Assembly: GCF_004362055.1 (NCBI RefSeq)
Contig: NZ_SNXB01000003.1
Coordinates: forward strand, 248,001 to 312,000
Direction of reading: 5' to 3'
Length of the DNA stretch: 64,000 bases
From: Flavobacterium sp. 245
GTDB taxonomy: Bacteria > Bacteroidota > Bacteroidia > Flavobacteriales > Flavobacteriaceae
The notes below the pieces were generated by a model that saw nothing but the letters and a program-made list of their open reading frames with translations, was not told the origin of the DNA and searched no databases. The stretch's first letter is position 1. Each line of letters starts with the position of its first letter. The position numbers and the translations under genes were made by a program. Below, piece after piece: positions 17,811 through 27,620 of this stretch.

Positions 17811-17850
17811 AAAGAGCAGGATTTCATTGTTTGAGATCCTGCTTTCTTTT
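17811..17850. terminator. Bidirectional terminator between convergent genes
   Basis: Stem AAAGAGCAGGAT (17811-17822) / ATCCTGCTTT (17836-17845) with flanking A- and T-rich tracts. It lies 7 bp beyond the stop codon of the acetylesterase gene and also closes the plus-strand side. Confidence 0.8.
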
Positions 17851-17856
17851 TAATCT

Positions 17857-19776
17857 TTAGTTTTCTAAACTTCCTTCAAAAGGCGAGGCGGGCAAATTCT
17901 CTTTATTATACAAATTTGCTTCAATTGGATTATCAGCCCATGCATATCTCACTTTTGTAGGTTTTGAAATAGTTTCATTCCAAACTTTAATTTTACTGCC
18001 TTCAATTGTTGCATTTGCCCAGACAAATTTACCGTCGCTTCCTGCAATTTCAAATCCTTTTAAAGTAGTGTTGTTTTTAGCTGTTAATCCGCTTCCTGTA
18101 TCTGTAAAAGATAGTAAAAGCTGATTCCCTTTTTGTTCCATTGATTTAAAAAGCGGTCCCGAAGAAACTATATTTTTTTCTCCGTAAGCCAACTTTCTAG
18201 CTTGCAAAGCCAATCTTTTTCCGACATCATATTTATTTAAAGGATGAATATCATTCCATTCGCCTAAATCAATTGTAACTGCCATTCCAGTATTTGGAAC
18301 TGCTAAAGTATTTTTTTGCTGTTGTCGCAACGCCGCCCAGTTGCTTTCAGCAGGTTCCGTTTTTGGTTCCATAAAATTAGTAAGCTGTACATATAAAAAC
18401 GGAAAATCTCCTTGCTTCCACTCTGCTCGCCAACTTGTGATTAATGTTTCCATAAGCGCTGCATATTCCTGCGGTTTTTTAGTACTTGATTCTCCTTGAT
18501 ACCAAAGCACGCCTTTTATTGCATAGTTTTTCAAAGGTGCAATCATAGAATTATAAAGTCCGACAGGTTTCCATCTAATGAAAGTAGATGGTGGCAATGG
18601 AGCCATTTTTACTCCTAACTTGTATTTCCATTCTCCTTTCAAATCAAGTGAATCTTTATCTAAAATTAATTGATAGGGTTTATCTTCGACAAAACCGCCT
18701 TTTCCAGAATTATTGATTACTCTAATAGCAATTTCATTTTTTCCTTCTTTTAAAAACTTCGGATCAAAAGAATATTTTCTCGGTGGATACAAGTACGAAG
18801 TTGTTCCAACGAAATTTCCGTTTACATAAACCGAATCGGCATCGACAATTCTTCCTAAAATCAATTTTGCTGAAGAAGCTTTTAGATTTGATAATGTAAC
18901 TTCTTTTCTAAACCAGACTGCACCGTTTGTATTTGCCAAAGTATGATCCGTCCAATATCCCGGAATATTCATAACTGGCCAGTCAATATCATCTAAATCA
19001 GCTTTTGACCATTGTTTTTTCAAACCTTCATCTTGACGATTTACTTCAGAATACCAGTCGGTGCTGATTTTTCTGTCGTTTGCTTCAATTTGTGCGCCTA
19101 AAGTTCCATCTTTAAATTTCTGATATTCCGCATCATAATCCGGAAATTTTTTAATGGCATCGGCACTAAGCCAAGATTCAGCCGGAGACCCTCCTAAAGC
19201 ACTGTTGATTAATCCAATTGGAGTTTTGTATTTTGCATAAATTTCGCTTGCAAAAAAATAGGCTACAGCCGAGAAATTCAGAATATTTGATGCGTTTGCT
19301 TCTTTCCATTCCCCACTTGAAAAATCGGTGTTTTCTTTTGCAAAATCATATTGATCCGGCACTAAAAATTGTCTTATTTCTGAATTATTTGCTTTTGCAA
19401 TTACATCGCTGTATTTGTCTTTTACGCGTTCCATAGGCAGTTCCATGTTTGACTGTCCCGAGCAAAGCCAAACATCGCCGAATAGAATATTCTTTAAAAC
19501 AATTGTGTTGCTTGCTGTTAAAGTCATTTCATACGGCCCTCCAGCTTTTTGAGATGGCAAAGTAAGAACCCAATTCCCATCTTGGGAAGTTATCGTCTGA
19601 AACTTTTTTTTATTGAAGGTAATTTCAATTTTCTCATTAGGCGCGGCCCATCCCCAAATTTTCACAGGAATATCGCGCTGTAAAATCATTCCGTCGCTAA
19701 TTAACCTTGGAAGTTTTATTTGAGAATATATAGTGCTGTAAAAAAGCACACTTATAAGAATTAATACTTTTCTCAT
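17857..19776 (-). CDS. SGNH acetylesterase (sialate O-acetylesterase-like), probable acetylxylan esterase
   Basis: A 639-aa exported enzyme (signal peptide to about residue 18). The SGNH nucleophile lies in CSGQSNMELPME (S109). The oxyanion/WYQGES block is present (GVLWYQGESS), and the Asp-x-x-His motif is in NDIHPLNK. Between residues 230 and 390 the hydrolase fold is interrupted by a GH2-type jelly-roll domain (WFRKEVTLS, DADSVYVNGNFVG, KNEIAIRVIN). This inserted-domain layout is that of the SASA group and the acetylesterases classed as CE20. As last gene of the xylan locus it should remove acetyl groups from xylan or its oligosaccharides. A degenerate operator-like sequence (AACCTGTTG, 19829-19837) lies upstream. 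Confidence 0.88.
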   Translation of the reverse strand: MRKVLILISVLFYSTIYSQIKLPRLISDGMILQRDIPVKIWGWAAPNEKIEITFNKKKFQTITSQDGNWVLTLPSQKAGGPYEMTLTASNTIVLKNILFGDVWLCSGQSNMELPMERVKDKYSDVIAKANNSEIRQFLVPDQYDFAKENTDFSSGEWKEANASNILNFSAVAYFFASEIYAKYKTPIGLINSALGGSPAESWLSADAIKKFPDYDAEYQKFKDGTLGAQIEANDRKISTDWYSEVNRQDEGLKKQWSKADLDDIDWPVMNIPGYWTDHTLANTNGAVWFRKEVTLSNLKASSAKLILGRIVDADSVYVNGNFVGTTSYLYPPRKYSFDPKFLKEGKNEIAIRVINNSGKGGFVEDKPYQLILDKDSLDLKGEWKYKLGVKMAPLPPSTFIRWKPVGLYNSMIAPLKNYAIKGVLWYQGESSTKKPQEYAALMETLITSWRAEWKQGDFPFLYVQLTNFMEPKTEPAESNWAALRQQQKNTLAVPNTGMAVTIDLGEWNDIHPLNKYDVGKRLALQARKLAYGEKNIVSSGPLFKSMEQKGNQLLLSFTDTGSGLTAKNNTTLKGFEIAGSDGKFVWANATIEGSKIKVWNETISKPTKVRYAWADNPIEANLYNKENLPASPFEGSLEN

Positions 19777-19856
19777 TTTTACAATTTATTTTTCTGCTTA
19801 AATTCTGAAATCTTATTTAAATATAGTTAACCTGTTGGTGTAATTCGAAAAAATAT

Positions 19857-19996
19857 TTTAACACATAGAAACATAGATTTTTCTTTTTTGGAGAAGGTAG
19901 TTGAAAGAAACTAGTTTCTAACACATAGTCTATGTTTGTTAATGTAAGTAAAACGTCTTTTTAAGGATGCTAAATCTATGTTTCTGTGTATTAAAA
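19857..19996. repeat. Palindromic intergenic repeat, family A, second copy
   Basis: Arms at about 19857-19880 and 19972-19996 match the ACACATAGAAACATAG core of the element at 5521-5598. A third internal unit (19921-19942) contains ACACATAG and CTATGTTTGT. The 428-bp gap 19777-20204 otherwise holds only a terminator. Confidence 0.75.
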
Positions 19997-20043
19997 AATA
20001 ACATCAAACAAGCTTATAATTATTCTCACTCACATCTGACGGC

Positions 20044-20077
20044 AAAAAGCCGAGAGGGCTCAACTCTCGGCTTTTTT
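20044..20077. terminator. Intrinsic terminator after susD
   Basis: A perfect 13-bp stem AAAAAGCCGAGAG (20044-20056) / CTCTCGGCTTTTT (20064-20076) with a 7-nt loop and A/T runs on both sides. It separates susCD from the acetylesterase gene, which therefore probably has its own promoter. Confidence 0.88.
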
Positions 20078-20204
20078 ATAAAACAAATTTGTTTGCAGTT
20101 CTAACCAATTTTGTAAAATAAAACACTTAGTTACAACTCATTTAACTTTATTGCTGCTTTAATTTGTTTATCATTTGATTTCGGGCAAATCAGGGTTTCA
20201 TTTC

Positions 20205-22136
20205 CTAGTAGCCTGGATTCTGATACGCCGCTTTTTCAGAAGCTGTCATAATCATTGCATCAAATTGAACTTGAGGAATTGGTCGTAAATAATGGTACGG
20301 CTTAATATCTCTAGCAACTGTAAGTGGTGTATGATTTCCATAAGCTGGACCGCAAATTTGGTACGAACTTGAAAGTTCTGTCCATTTTTGAGTACGAAGC
20401 AAATCGTACCAACGGTATCCTTCACCATAATATTCACGTGAACGTTCTGCCAAAATATAATTAATATCAATAACGGCAGGTGTTGCTGCGGTCATTGCAG
20501 CACTATTATCAACTGACTTTGCTACATTTCCATTGTTGTCAAATCTCCATTTTCCAGCACGAGCACGTAAAACATTAACTAGTTCTCTTGCACTTTTCCC
20601 GCCTTGAGGCGCTGCTCCCATAACATTTGCTTCAGCAGCAATTAAATAAAGTTCTGATAATTTTGCAATATTATAAGGACGTGTGCTGGCTCCGTTTGGA
20701 GAACCAAGTCCAGTTCCGTTGTCTGTACGATAAGTGCCCAATTTCCATAAACCTGGGTAAATAATTCTGCTAATACCACTTGGAGCAATAACAAAATCAG
20801 ATCTTCCTGGCAATACTCCTGCTCCAACAGCTCCACCTTCAGGCCCATTTCCTGCCGCATAAACAATAGCTGGATTTTCAGTATTTAAGAAGGAAAGCAC
20901 TGCGCCTCCTGGGGCAACTGGCAAACCGTTTGCGTTATTTAAAGTTGGAGTTGTAATGCCCGCTTTATTCCAGTTCCCGCGATATACTGTTGTAAATGTT
21001 CCATCGTAACGAGAATCATTTGTTTTATCGGCAAATGTATTAGCAATTGCACCAATAGTTGGGCACATACGAATAAACGGACGCCCTAAGTGCTGCTCTG
21101 CTTCACGCTGTACTGAACTTACACCTGAACTTCTAATAACGGTATAGTTTGGCGTCATCATCCAAACAGCAAAATTTTCTGGAGCATTACCGTTCGAAAA
21201 CGTTAGACTGCTTGCATTATAAAATTCGCTTTTTTCAGTGTGATCTGCATACAGTAAAATTTCACTATTACGGTCGTTGCTTCCTAGGTTTACGTCATAG
21301 TAAGTTGGCTGCAATGCAAACGAACCGTGGCTGTCAATTCCCGCCGCTGCCACATCATAAGCTTTTTGAAAATACCAAGCTGCATCGTGACCGTCTGGAT
21401 CTACACGAGTAGTTTCAGGATAAGTTGGAATATTATTTGGATTTTTTAACCACCATGCATATGTCAAATATGCCTTAGCCAAATAAAGTCTGGCAGCAGT
21501 TTTAGTCACTCCTCCTTTTACTCTTCCCACATCTGGCAAATCATTTACTGATGTAACTAAATCAGGAAAAATAGCCTTTGTATAAACTTGTGGTACTGTA
21601 TTTCTAACTGAAAATCTTGACGGACTTGTATTGAATTTAAGTTCACCTGCACCCAAATCTAATGGTACTCCTCCAAAAGTCTGAACTAACAGAAAATAAT
21701 CAAATGCACGAAAGAATCTAGCTTCAGCAATCATTGCATTTGAAACAGTTCCTATTGCGGTAGCATTTTCGATAATACCGCTGGCCGTATTAATGTTGAT
21801 GAATGCCGGTTGCCACAAAGCATCGGCACGACTTGAAGAAGGTGTAATCGATCCAACGCCAGAAAGGTCCATATCCTTAAAATTGGCATCGGCACTTTGT
21901 GCATATGTTGCCTCATCAGTTCCGGTTTCTGTTGTATTATAGTAATAACCTTGTCCGTAAATATATCGTAAATGAGCATACATTGAAGTTAATCCTCCCA
22001 CAACTCCTTTTTCGGTTTTGAAATAGTCGGGAGTGTAAATACTGCGAGGCTCTTCTTCTAAAACATTAGAACATGCTCCCAGGAACAGCGTTATGATTGC
22101 TGTTGCCATAAAAGTTTTTATTTGTATAGGTTTCAT
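20205..22136 (-). CDS. SusD/RagB-like outer-membrane glycan-binding lipoprotein
   Basis: A 643-aa lipoprotein (LFLGAC, Cys 22) with the SusD architecture: an N-terminal TPR-containing domain (PDYFKTEKGVVGGLTSMYAHLR, ARFFRAFDYFLLVQTFGGVPL, which is the hallmark RAxRAYxYFxLVxxFGxVP-type block) and the C-terminal RagB part ending in LAERSREYYGEGYRWYDLLRT and YLRPIPQVQFD. It lies 11 bp after the SusC gene. With SusC it forms the surface complex that captures and imports oligosaccharides, here most likely xylo-oligosaccharides by context. Confidence 0.95.
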   Translation of the reverse strand: MKPIQIKTFMATAIITLFLGACSNVLEEEPRSIYTPDYFKTEKGVVGGLTSMYAHLRYIYGQGYYYNTTETGTDEATYAQSADANFKDMDLSGVGSITPSSSRADALWQPAFININTASGIIENATAIGTVSNAMIAEARFFRAFDYFLLVQTFGGVPLDLGAGELKFNTSPSRFSVRNTVPQVYTKAIFPDLVTSVNDLPDVGRVKGGVTKTAARLYLAKAYLTYAWWLKNPNNIPTYPETTRVDPDGHDAAWYFQKAYDVAAAGIDSHGSFALQPTYYDVNLGSNDRNSEILLYADHTEKSEFYNASSLTFSNGNAPENFAVWMMTPNYTVIRSSGVSSVQREAEQHLGRPFIRMCPTIGAIANTFADKTNDSRYDGTFTTVYRGNWNKAGITTPTLNNANGLPVAPGGAVLSFLNTENPAIVYAAGNGPEGGAVGAGVLPGRSDFVIAPSGISRIIYPGLWKLGTYRTDNGTGLGSPNGASTRPYNIAKLSELYLIAAEANVMGAAPQGGKSARELVNVLRARAGKWRFDNNGNVAKSVDNSAAMTAATPAVIDINYILAERSREYYGEGYRWYDLLRTQKWTELSSSYQICGPAYGNHTPLTVARDIKPYHYLRPIPQVQFDAMIMTASEKAAYQNPGY

Positions 22137-22147
22137 TGTTATCTTTT

Positions 22148-25100
22148 TTAAAATGTTAAATTAAGGCCAAGCAAGAAGGTACGAGTTGAAGGAGTGTTTG
22201 TTCCTAATGTCAGTAAACGTCTTTTGTAAAAATCAGTTACTGCAGCATTTTCGTTACCATATGAGTTGGTTTCAGGATCCATACCCGTTTCTTTGTGATA
22301 TGGTGAGTAGATTACGAATGGATTCTGCACCGTGCAGTAAAGACGAAATCTATCAACTCCTAAATCCTTAATGAATTTTTCAGTAATATTATAACCAAGG
22401 GTAATCGTACGGATTTTAGCATAAGAGGCATCAAAGTATCCTAAAGTAGACCCATATTTTGGATTGTCATTACTTGAAATTCCTCCTGGTCTTGGGTATT
22501 TTGCATCAGTGTTTTCTGGTGTCCAATAATCTACTTTTACGTTTCCTCTACGACCGCTTAACATATTTAAGTAACCAGTTGAAGAGTACAACGTACTAAT
22601 AAGAACTCCTCCACTCTGGAAGGCACCAACCACACTAAGATCTAAATTTTTATACGCTACGCGAGTATTGAAACCCCCAAGGAAATCAGGATTTACATCG
22701 ATGATTTGTCTGTCTGCAGGACCAATTTGTCTTGTTGGCGAACCGTCTGCATTAAACTCTCCGGTATATTTTACTTTAATCATACCAACATTTCCTCCTG
22801 GCTCATATTTTGTAAGATTTGCATCTCCTTGCTGCCAAAGTCCTACTTTCTCATAATCAAAGATTACATCAATTGGATGTCCAACAAACCACCAGTTGTT
22901 TTCATCTCTCGTTTGTCCTGAAGATAATGCTGTCAGCTTGTTTTTGTTAGAATAAAAGTTAACGCCAACATCCCAGGACCAGCCACTTGGATTATCGAAT
23001 ATTACTCCGTTAAGCGTAAATTCGTAACCTTTATTTTGAGTCTGTCCTATGTTTGCTGTGTAGCTTCCCACACCTGCCGTTGGAGGCAAACCTACACTTA
23101 ATAAAATATCTTTTGTATCAGTAACATAATATTCAGCCGTACCTGTTAATCTATTTTTAAAGAAGCCAAAATCAATACCGTAGTTCATTGTAGTCGAATA
23201 TTCCCAGCCTAAATCAGGATTTGGCAATGTTGATACATAATAACCTGTTGCATTTGTCTCTCCAAAATTGTACGGTCTTGAAGCTAAACTTCCTAGAGTA
23301 GAATAAGGAGCAACAGCTTGGTTAGAAGTTTCTCCATAACCGGCGCGTAATTTTAACTGATCCAGCCAAGAAAAATCTTGCATAAATGATTCGTTTTTAA
23401 CATTCCATCCAACTGAAACTGCAGGATAAGTGTGCCATTGATGTCCTTTAGCAAGTCTTGAAGAAGCATCAGATCGCACTGTAGCTGTAAGCATATAGCG
23501 ATTGTCATACGAATACATTGCACGTGCCATGTACGAAACCAATCCGCTTTGCTGATAATCTTGATTATCTGGATTTATGGAAATTTCTCCAGCTGCTCGA
23601 CCTAAATTGTAAAATTGAAAAGCATCAGAAGGAATATCTTTTGCAGAAACTTGCGATTTATTATACGTTGTCTGTTCTGATGAGTACATCGCAACCGCAT
23701 TCACCTGATGTTTTCCAAAAGTGCGATCGTATGTAAGCAAGTTTTGGATCGCCCAGTTCGTATTAAGTGTATTGGTAACAGAAGCCGTAGAAACGGTTGT
23801 TGGATTAATACTAAATACCCCTTCTCCGGTATATTGACCTCCATTAGTCGTACGGAAATTACCACCCAAATCGATGTGGAATTTCAAACCTTCAACACCT
23901 GGAATTTTCACTTCAGCATATAACGTGTTGTACGAACTATATGCTTTTGTCTGATCGATCCATTTATCGCCTAGATTATTTATTGTCTCTCTTGTATATA
24001 CCCAGTTTTCATCTAATGGCATTTTCACAGTTCTTTTCAAAGAGCCATCTGCATTATACGGATTAGCTATAGAAGTCGTACTTAAAGTATTATAAAGACT
24101 TAAGTTGCCGCCGTTTGAAATAGAATAGTTATTATTAGTAGTGAAACCAACTTTAAAGTACTGTCCTATTGCCTGATCTACAGCAGCTCTCAATGTTATA
24201 CGGCTGTAGTCCTGTCCTGGCACGACTGCTTCTTCTTTATAGTAACTAGTTCCAAAATTATAGTTGGCAGTTTCAGTACCGCCAGAAACACCTACATCAT
24301 GATTGGTTACTAAACCTGCTCCAAACATTAAATCTTGCCAATCTGTATTTACATTATCAGCTTCATCTGCACCATTTGAATAAAGCGGAGCAGTTGATCC
24401 TGGAAGCGTCGCAATTTTACGTAAAGCAACAAATTCAGGTCCGTTCATCATTGGAAATTTAGCAAAAATAGTTTTCAAACCGCTGTAGGTATTATATGAA
24501 AACTTAGCTCTCTGTCCTTTTTGTCCTTTATTAGTTGATATTAAAATAACACCATTAGCCCCACGAGAACCATAAATCGCAGTTGCTGAAGCATCTTTTA
24601 AGATGTCGATACTCTTAATATTGTCTGGACTGATATCCCCAATTGATCCTGCAAACGGAATTCCATCTAATACAACAAGTGGATTGTTGTCTGCTGTTAA
24701 CGAACGTGTACCTCTAATACGAATCTGCATTTCGGCACCCGGCTTAGACGATGTCTGGTTCAATTGCACTCCTGCTAAACGCCCTTGCAAAGCCTGTGTA
24801 ATATTAGCCGATGGCACTTCACGAACTACATCTCCTTTAATAGAAGAAACAGAGCCCGTCACCGCCTCCTTTCGCTGAGTACCGTAACCAATAACTACAA
24901 CTTCCTGCAGATTATTCTGATTTTCTTCTAAAACTGCATTTATTTTATTTTTTCCCGCAACAGGAATCTCTTTATCCTTTAAACCTAAAAAACTAAATAC
25001 TAAAACTCCATTTGAAGGAACATTAGCTATAGAATAATTTCCGTCAAATCCTGTAACAGCAGTATTTTTAGTGCCTTTAACACTCACATTTACTCCTGGA

Positions 25101-25222
25101 ATTGGCCCATTTGCATCAGATACAACTCCCGTTACTGTACTCTGAGCCGTGGCACTCACAGAAAACAGAAACATCAGGGATAAAAACCCCAGACATTTCA
25201 GGAGTTTTGATTTGCTTTTCAT
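22148..25222 (-). CDS. SusC-like TonB-dependent outer-membrane transporter
   Basis: About 1024 aa from the ATG at 25222 (MKSKSKLLKC), which gives a clean signal peptide to VSATAQ. An in-frame ATG at 25240 would add MTDFFT. Domain order: carboxypeptidase-regulatory-like N-terminal domain (about 25-110, VTGVVSDANGPIPGVNVSVKGT), TonB box region EVVVIGYGTQ, plug (to about 235, with LQGRLAGV and IRIRGTRSL) and a 22-strand barrel ending in FLLGLNLTF. The TonB-powered gate partners the SusD at 20205. A promoter with a palindromic operator lies 110-170 bp upstream, the clearest regulatory signal of the locus. Confidence 0.95.
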   Translation of the reverse strand: MKSKSKLLKCLGFLSLMFLFSVSATAQSTVTGVVSDANGPIPGVNVSVKGTKNTAVTGFDGNYSIANVPSNGVLVFSFLGLKDKEIPVAGKNKINAVLEENQNNLQEVVVIGYGTQRKEAVTGSVSSIKGDVVREVPSANITQALQGRLAGVQLNQTSSKPGAEMQIRIRGTRSLTADNNPLVVLDGIPFAGSIGDISPDNIKSIDILKDASATAIYGSRGANGVILISTNKGQKGQRAKFSYNTYSGLKTIFAKFPMMNGPEFVALRKIATLPGSTAPLYSNGADEADNVNTDWQDLMFGAGLVTNHDVGVSGGTETANYNFGTSYYKEEAVVPGQDYSRITLRAAVDQAIGQYFKVGFTTNNNYSISNGGNLSLYNTLSTTSIANPYNADGSLKRTVKMPLDENWVYTRETINNLGDKWIDQTKAYSSYNTLYAEVKIPGVEGLKFHIDLGGNFRTTNGGQYTGEGVFSINPTTVSTASVTNTLNTNWAIQNLLTYDRTFGKHQVNAVAMYSSEQTTYNKSQVSAKDIPSDAFQFYNLGRAAGEISINPDNQDYQQSGLVSYMARAMYSYDNRYMLTATVRSDASSRLAKGHQWHTYPAVSVGWNVKNESFMQDFSWLDQLKLRAGYGETSNQAVAPYSTLGSLASRPYNFGETNATGYYVSTLPNPDLGWEYSTTMNYGIDFGFFKNRLTGTAEYYVTDTKDILLSVGLPPTAGVGSYTANIGQTQNKGYEFTLNGVIFDNPSGWSWDVGVNFYSNKNKLTALSSGQTRDENNWWFVGHPIDVIFDYEKVGLWQQGDANLTKYEPGGNVGMIKVKYTGEFNADGSPTRQIGPADRQIIDVNPDFLGGFNTRVAYKNLDLSVVGAFQSGGVLISTLYSSTGYLNMLSGRRGNVKVDYWTPENTDAKYPRPGGISSNDNPKYGSTLGYFDASYAKIRTITLGYNITEKFIKDLGVDRFRLYCTVQNPFVIYSPYHKETGMDPETNSYGNENAAVTDFYKRRLLTLGTNTPSTRTFLLGLNLTF

Positions 25223-25349
25223 TGTAAAAAAGTCAGTCATAAAAATTGATTTAGATAATTAATATATGGTTTGAGTTAGTTGAAAATTAAGAAGCAAAAT
25301 TGTGTGTTTTTTACAAGGTCAAAAAATAGGTCTTTTTGCATTTCTTTAA

Positions 25350-25389
25350 CAAATATAAATAAAAATTCAAATAACACAACCGGTTGTGT
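25350..25389 (-). promoter_or_regulatory. susCD promoter with a 16-bp palindromic operator
   Basis: ACACAACCGGTTGTGT (25374-25389) is a perfect CG-centred palindrome of LacI-family type. On the minus strand the -7 box TATATTTG (25350-25357) matches TAnnTTTG, and the -33 position (GTTG, 25377-25380, 19-bp spacer) lies inside the palindrome. Related sites with the core CAAYCGGTTG precede the symporter and GH67 genes. Bound repressor here would block the -33 region. The rest of the 573-bp gap holds only the galM terminator. Confidence 0.75.
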
Positions 25390-25740
25390 ATTATTTTTTT
25401 ATTTATATCAAAAAAAATTATCACTTAAATTAAACACTAGATAATTTTAGAGCCAATTAATTAAACGATTAATAACAAAACTTCTTTTTCAACAAAACAT
25501 TCAAGCCTATATTTACTGATTTTCAGCATTAACTAATAATTCTCTAAAACTCAATAAAATTGCAGGTAAACAGCATTTTAACATTAATAATACACACAAA
25601 AGATAAGTGTGTTTTAAACAATTAAAAAAGATAATTCAAATACCCCTATACAAATAATTTGCAACCGCAATACGATTTAAAACCAAGCTTTTATTTTATC
25701 CGAAAAAAGAGTCTTTTTTAACACAATCGCTTGCATAAAA

Positions 25741-25776
25741 AAACAAAAAAAGCTTCTTTTTTTTAAAAGAAGCTTT
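25741..25776 (-). terminator. Intrinsic terminator of the xylR-xylBA-tal-galM unit
   Basis: Stem AAAGCTTCTTTT (25749-25760) / AAAAGAAGCTTT (25765-25776). The A-run on its left becomes a U-run on the minus strand. It follows galM by 20 bp and separates it from susC. Confidence 0.85.
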
Positions 25777-25795
25777 AGAATTTAAACAGAAAATA

Positions 25796-26770
25796 TTATT
25801 TGAAAGTGAATGCAAAAACCATTTCATTTAAATAGGTTTCATTCGCTCTTAAAATTGAATTTGGAAAGTGTTTTTTATTAGGAGCATCGGGAAAATTTTG
25901 AGGTTCAAAACAAATGGCGGGAAACCTATCATATTGACTCTCATTTGAAAACGGCAAAACCGGAAATTCTTCAGGTGTGTAAACCACCATTGCAGGCTGA
26001 TTCGAAAAAATATCCATATTGATACTGCTTTCTGAAGAAGACAAAGTCCCTTTCAGCTGTTTTTCATTAAATACAAAAGTATCGTCGTAACCATTAAAAT
26101 CTTCTCTTTTAATTTTACTTTTTTCGTTTCTGTCAAAAGCAGTTCCTTTTGAACTATTCAATTTTCCTGTCGGAATCAATTGTGAATCAACATCTAGATG
26201 AAAATCACTGTTGATTTGCAATTCATGATCTAAAACAGAACCTTTTCCGTTTAAATTAAAATAAACATGGCTTGTTAAATTTACAGGAGTTGCGAGATCT
26301 GTTGTTGCCTTATACGTTATTTTTACTTCATTTTCTTGAGTAAGCTGAAACAGTACTTCAACATCTAAATTTCCGGGATAACCCTCTTCAAGGTGTTTAC
26401 TTTTGTATGATAATATCACAAAATCATCAGCCACTTTTTTCACAGACCAAAACTTTTTAAAAAAGCCATTTTCTCCTCCGTGAAGATGCACTCCGTTTTG
26501 ATTTTCAATTTTATAAACAACATCATCAATCGCAAATTCACCGCCAGAAATTCGGCCAGCATATCTGCCAATACTTGACCCTAAAAAGAGTTTTACATTT
26601 GAGTAAGGTGCCTCAAGATAATTTGAAGCTTCTTTCAAACCGGCGGCAACATCATAAATTTCTCCTTTTGCATTTTTAACTTTCAGCCCTATTACTGTTG
26701 CTCCAAAATTGGAAATTGTCATTTCCAGAGCGCTGTTATTTTTAATTGTAATTACCTCTAATTTTTCCAT
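25796..26770 (-). CDS. galM: Aldose 1-epimerase (mutarotase)
   Basis: A 324-aa cytoplasmic mutarotase interconverting sugar anomers. Catalytic motifs are visible: the general-acid His in NLTSHVYFNL, a second His in GVHLHGGENGF, and the base Glu in CFEPQNFPDAPN. There is no signal peptide. It lies at the end of the xylose catabolic unit, 37 bp after the transaldolase gene, so its likely substrate is xylose (or arabinose) released inside the cell, feeding xylose isomerase. Confidence 0.93.
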   Translation of the reverse strand: MEKLEVITIKNNSALEMTISNFGATVIGLKVKNAKGEIYDVAAGLKEASNYLEAPYSNVKLFLGSSIGRYAGRISGGEFAIDDVVYKIENQNGVHLHGGENGFFKKFWSVKKVADDFVILSYKSKHLEEGYPGNLDVEVLFQLTQENEVKITYKATTDLATPVNLTSHVYFNLNGKGSVLDHELQINSDFHLDVDSQLIPTGKLNSSKGTAFDRNEKSKIKREDFNGYDDTFVFNEKQLKGTLSSSESSINMDIFSNQPAMVVYTPEEFPVLPFSNESQYDRFPAICFEPQNFPDAPNKKHFPNSILRANETYLNEMVFAFTFK

Positions 26771-26807
26771 TTTGATGCTGTTAAACCCGGTGCTTTTTCA
26801 GAGAAAA

Positions 26808-27464
26808 TTATAAATTCATTTTTTTAGCATCTTCTATAAATTGGTTCAAACCAATATCTGTCAGAGGGTGTTTCAACAAACCTTTAATAGCAGATAATGG
26901 GCCAGTCATAACATCAGAACCAATTTTCGCGCAATTGATTACGTGCATAGTGTGTCGCACCGAAGCCGAAAGAATTTGGGTATTGAAAGCATAATTATCA
27001 TAAATTTCTCTGATTTCAGCGATAAGATGCATTCCGTCAGTTGACACGTCATCTAATCTTCCTAAAAACGGTGAAACATAAGTTGCCCCTGCCTTTGCTG
27101 CAAGAAGTGCCTGGCCAGCAGAAAAAACCAATGTAACATTTGTTCTGATTCCTTTATCCGAAAAATATTTGCAAGCTTTAATTCCGTCAGCAATCATAGG
27201 CAATTTTACCACAATTTGTTCGTGTAAAGCGGCAAGTTCTTCGCCTTCTCTGATCATTCCGTCAAAATCAGTCGAAATTACTTCTGCCGAAACATCACCG
27301 TCTACAATCGTGCATATATCCAGATAATGCTTCAAAATATTAGCTTTTCCTGTTATTCCTTCTTTTGCCATTAACGACGGATTTGTTGTTACGCCGTCTA
27401 AAACGCCTAAAGCCTGCGCTTCTTTAATATCTTCTAAATTTGCTGTGTCTATAAAAAATTTCAT
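26808..27464 (-). CDS. tal: Transaldolase (TalC/FSA-type small class)
   Basis: A 218-aa single-domain barrel. Schiff-base Lys is K87 in [20 protein letters not shown] and [13 protein letters not shown] are typical. Two positions favour transaldolase over fructose-6-phosphate aldolase: Glu in SAEVIS, where FSA has Gln, and Phe in [11 protein letters not shown], where FSA has Tyr. It links xylulose-5-phosphate from XylAB to glycolysis through the pentose phosphate pathway. Confidence 0.93.
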   Translation of the reverse strand: MKFFIDTANLEDIKEAQALGVLDGVTTNPSLMAKEGITGKANILKHYLDICTIVDGDVSAEVISTDFDGMIREGEELAALHEQIVVKLPMIADGIKACKYFSDKGIRTNVTLVFSAGQALLAAKAGATYVSPFLGRLDDVSTDGMHLIAEIREIYDNYAFNTQILSASVRHTMHVINCAKIGSDVMTGPLSAIKGLLKHPLTDIGLNQFIEDAKKMNL

Positions 27465-27620
27465 TGTTCTTTTGGTTTAAGTTAATAGTATTCAGTATAC
27501 CTAAAATTCATGCAGTGCTGAATTTTCGATATCGATTAAAATGCATTATAATTAATTTGAAATAAAAAAGTAAAAGAAATTACTTGGAAGAAAGCAGAAA
27601 AAATCCTGCCCAAAAAATGA

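Noticed and set aside
19829..19837. Degenerate operator AACCTGTTG upstream of the acetylesterase
   Set aside because: One mismatch in the core and a shifted flank. Too weak for a separate feature, so only noted in the gene entry.
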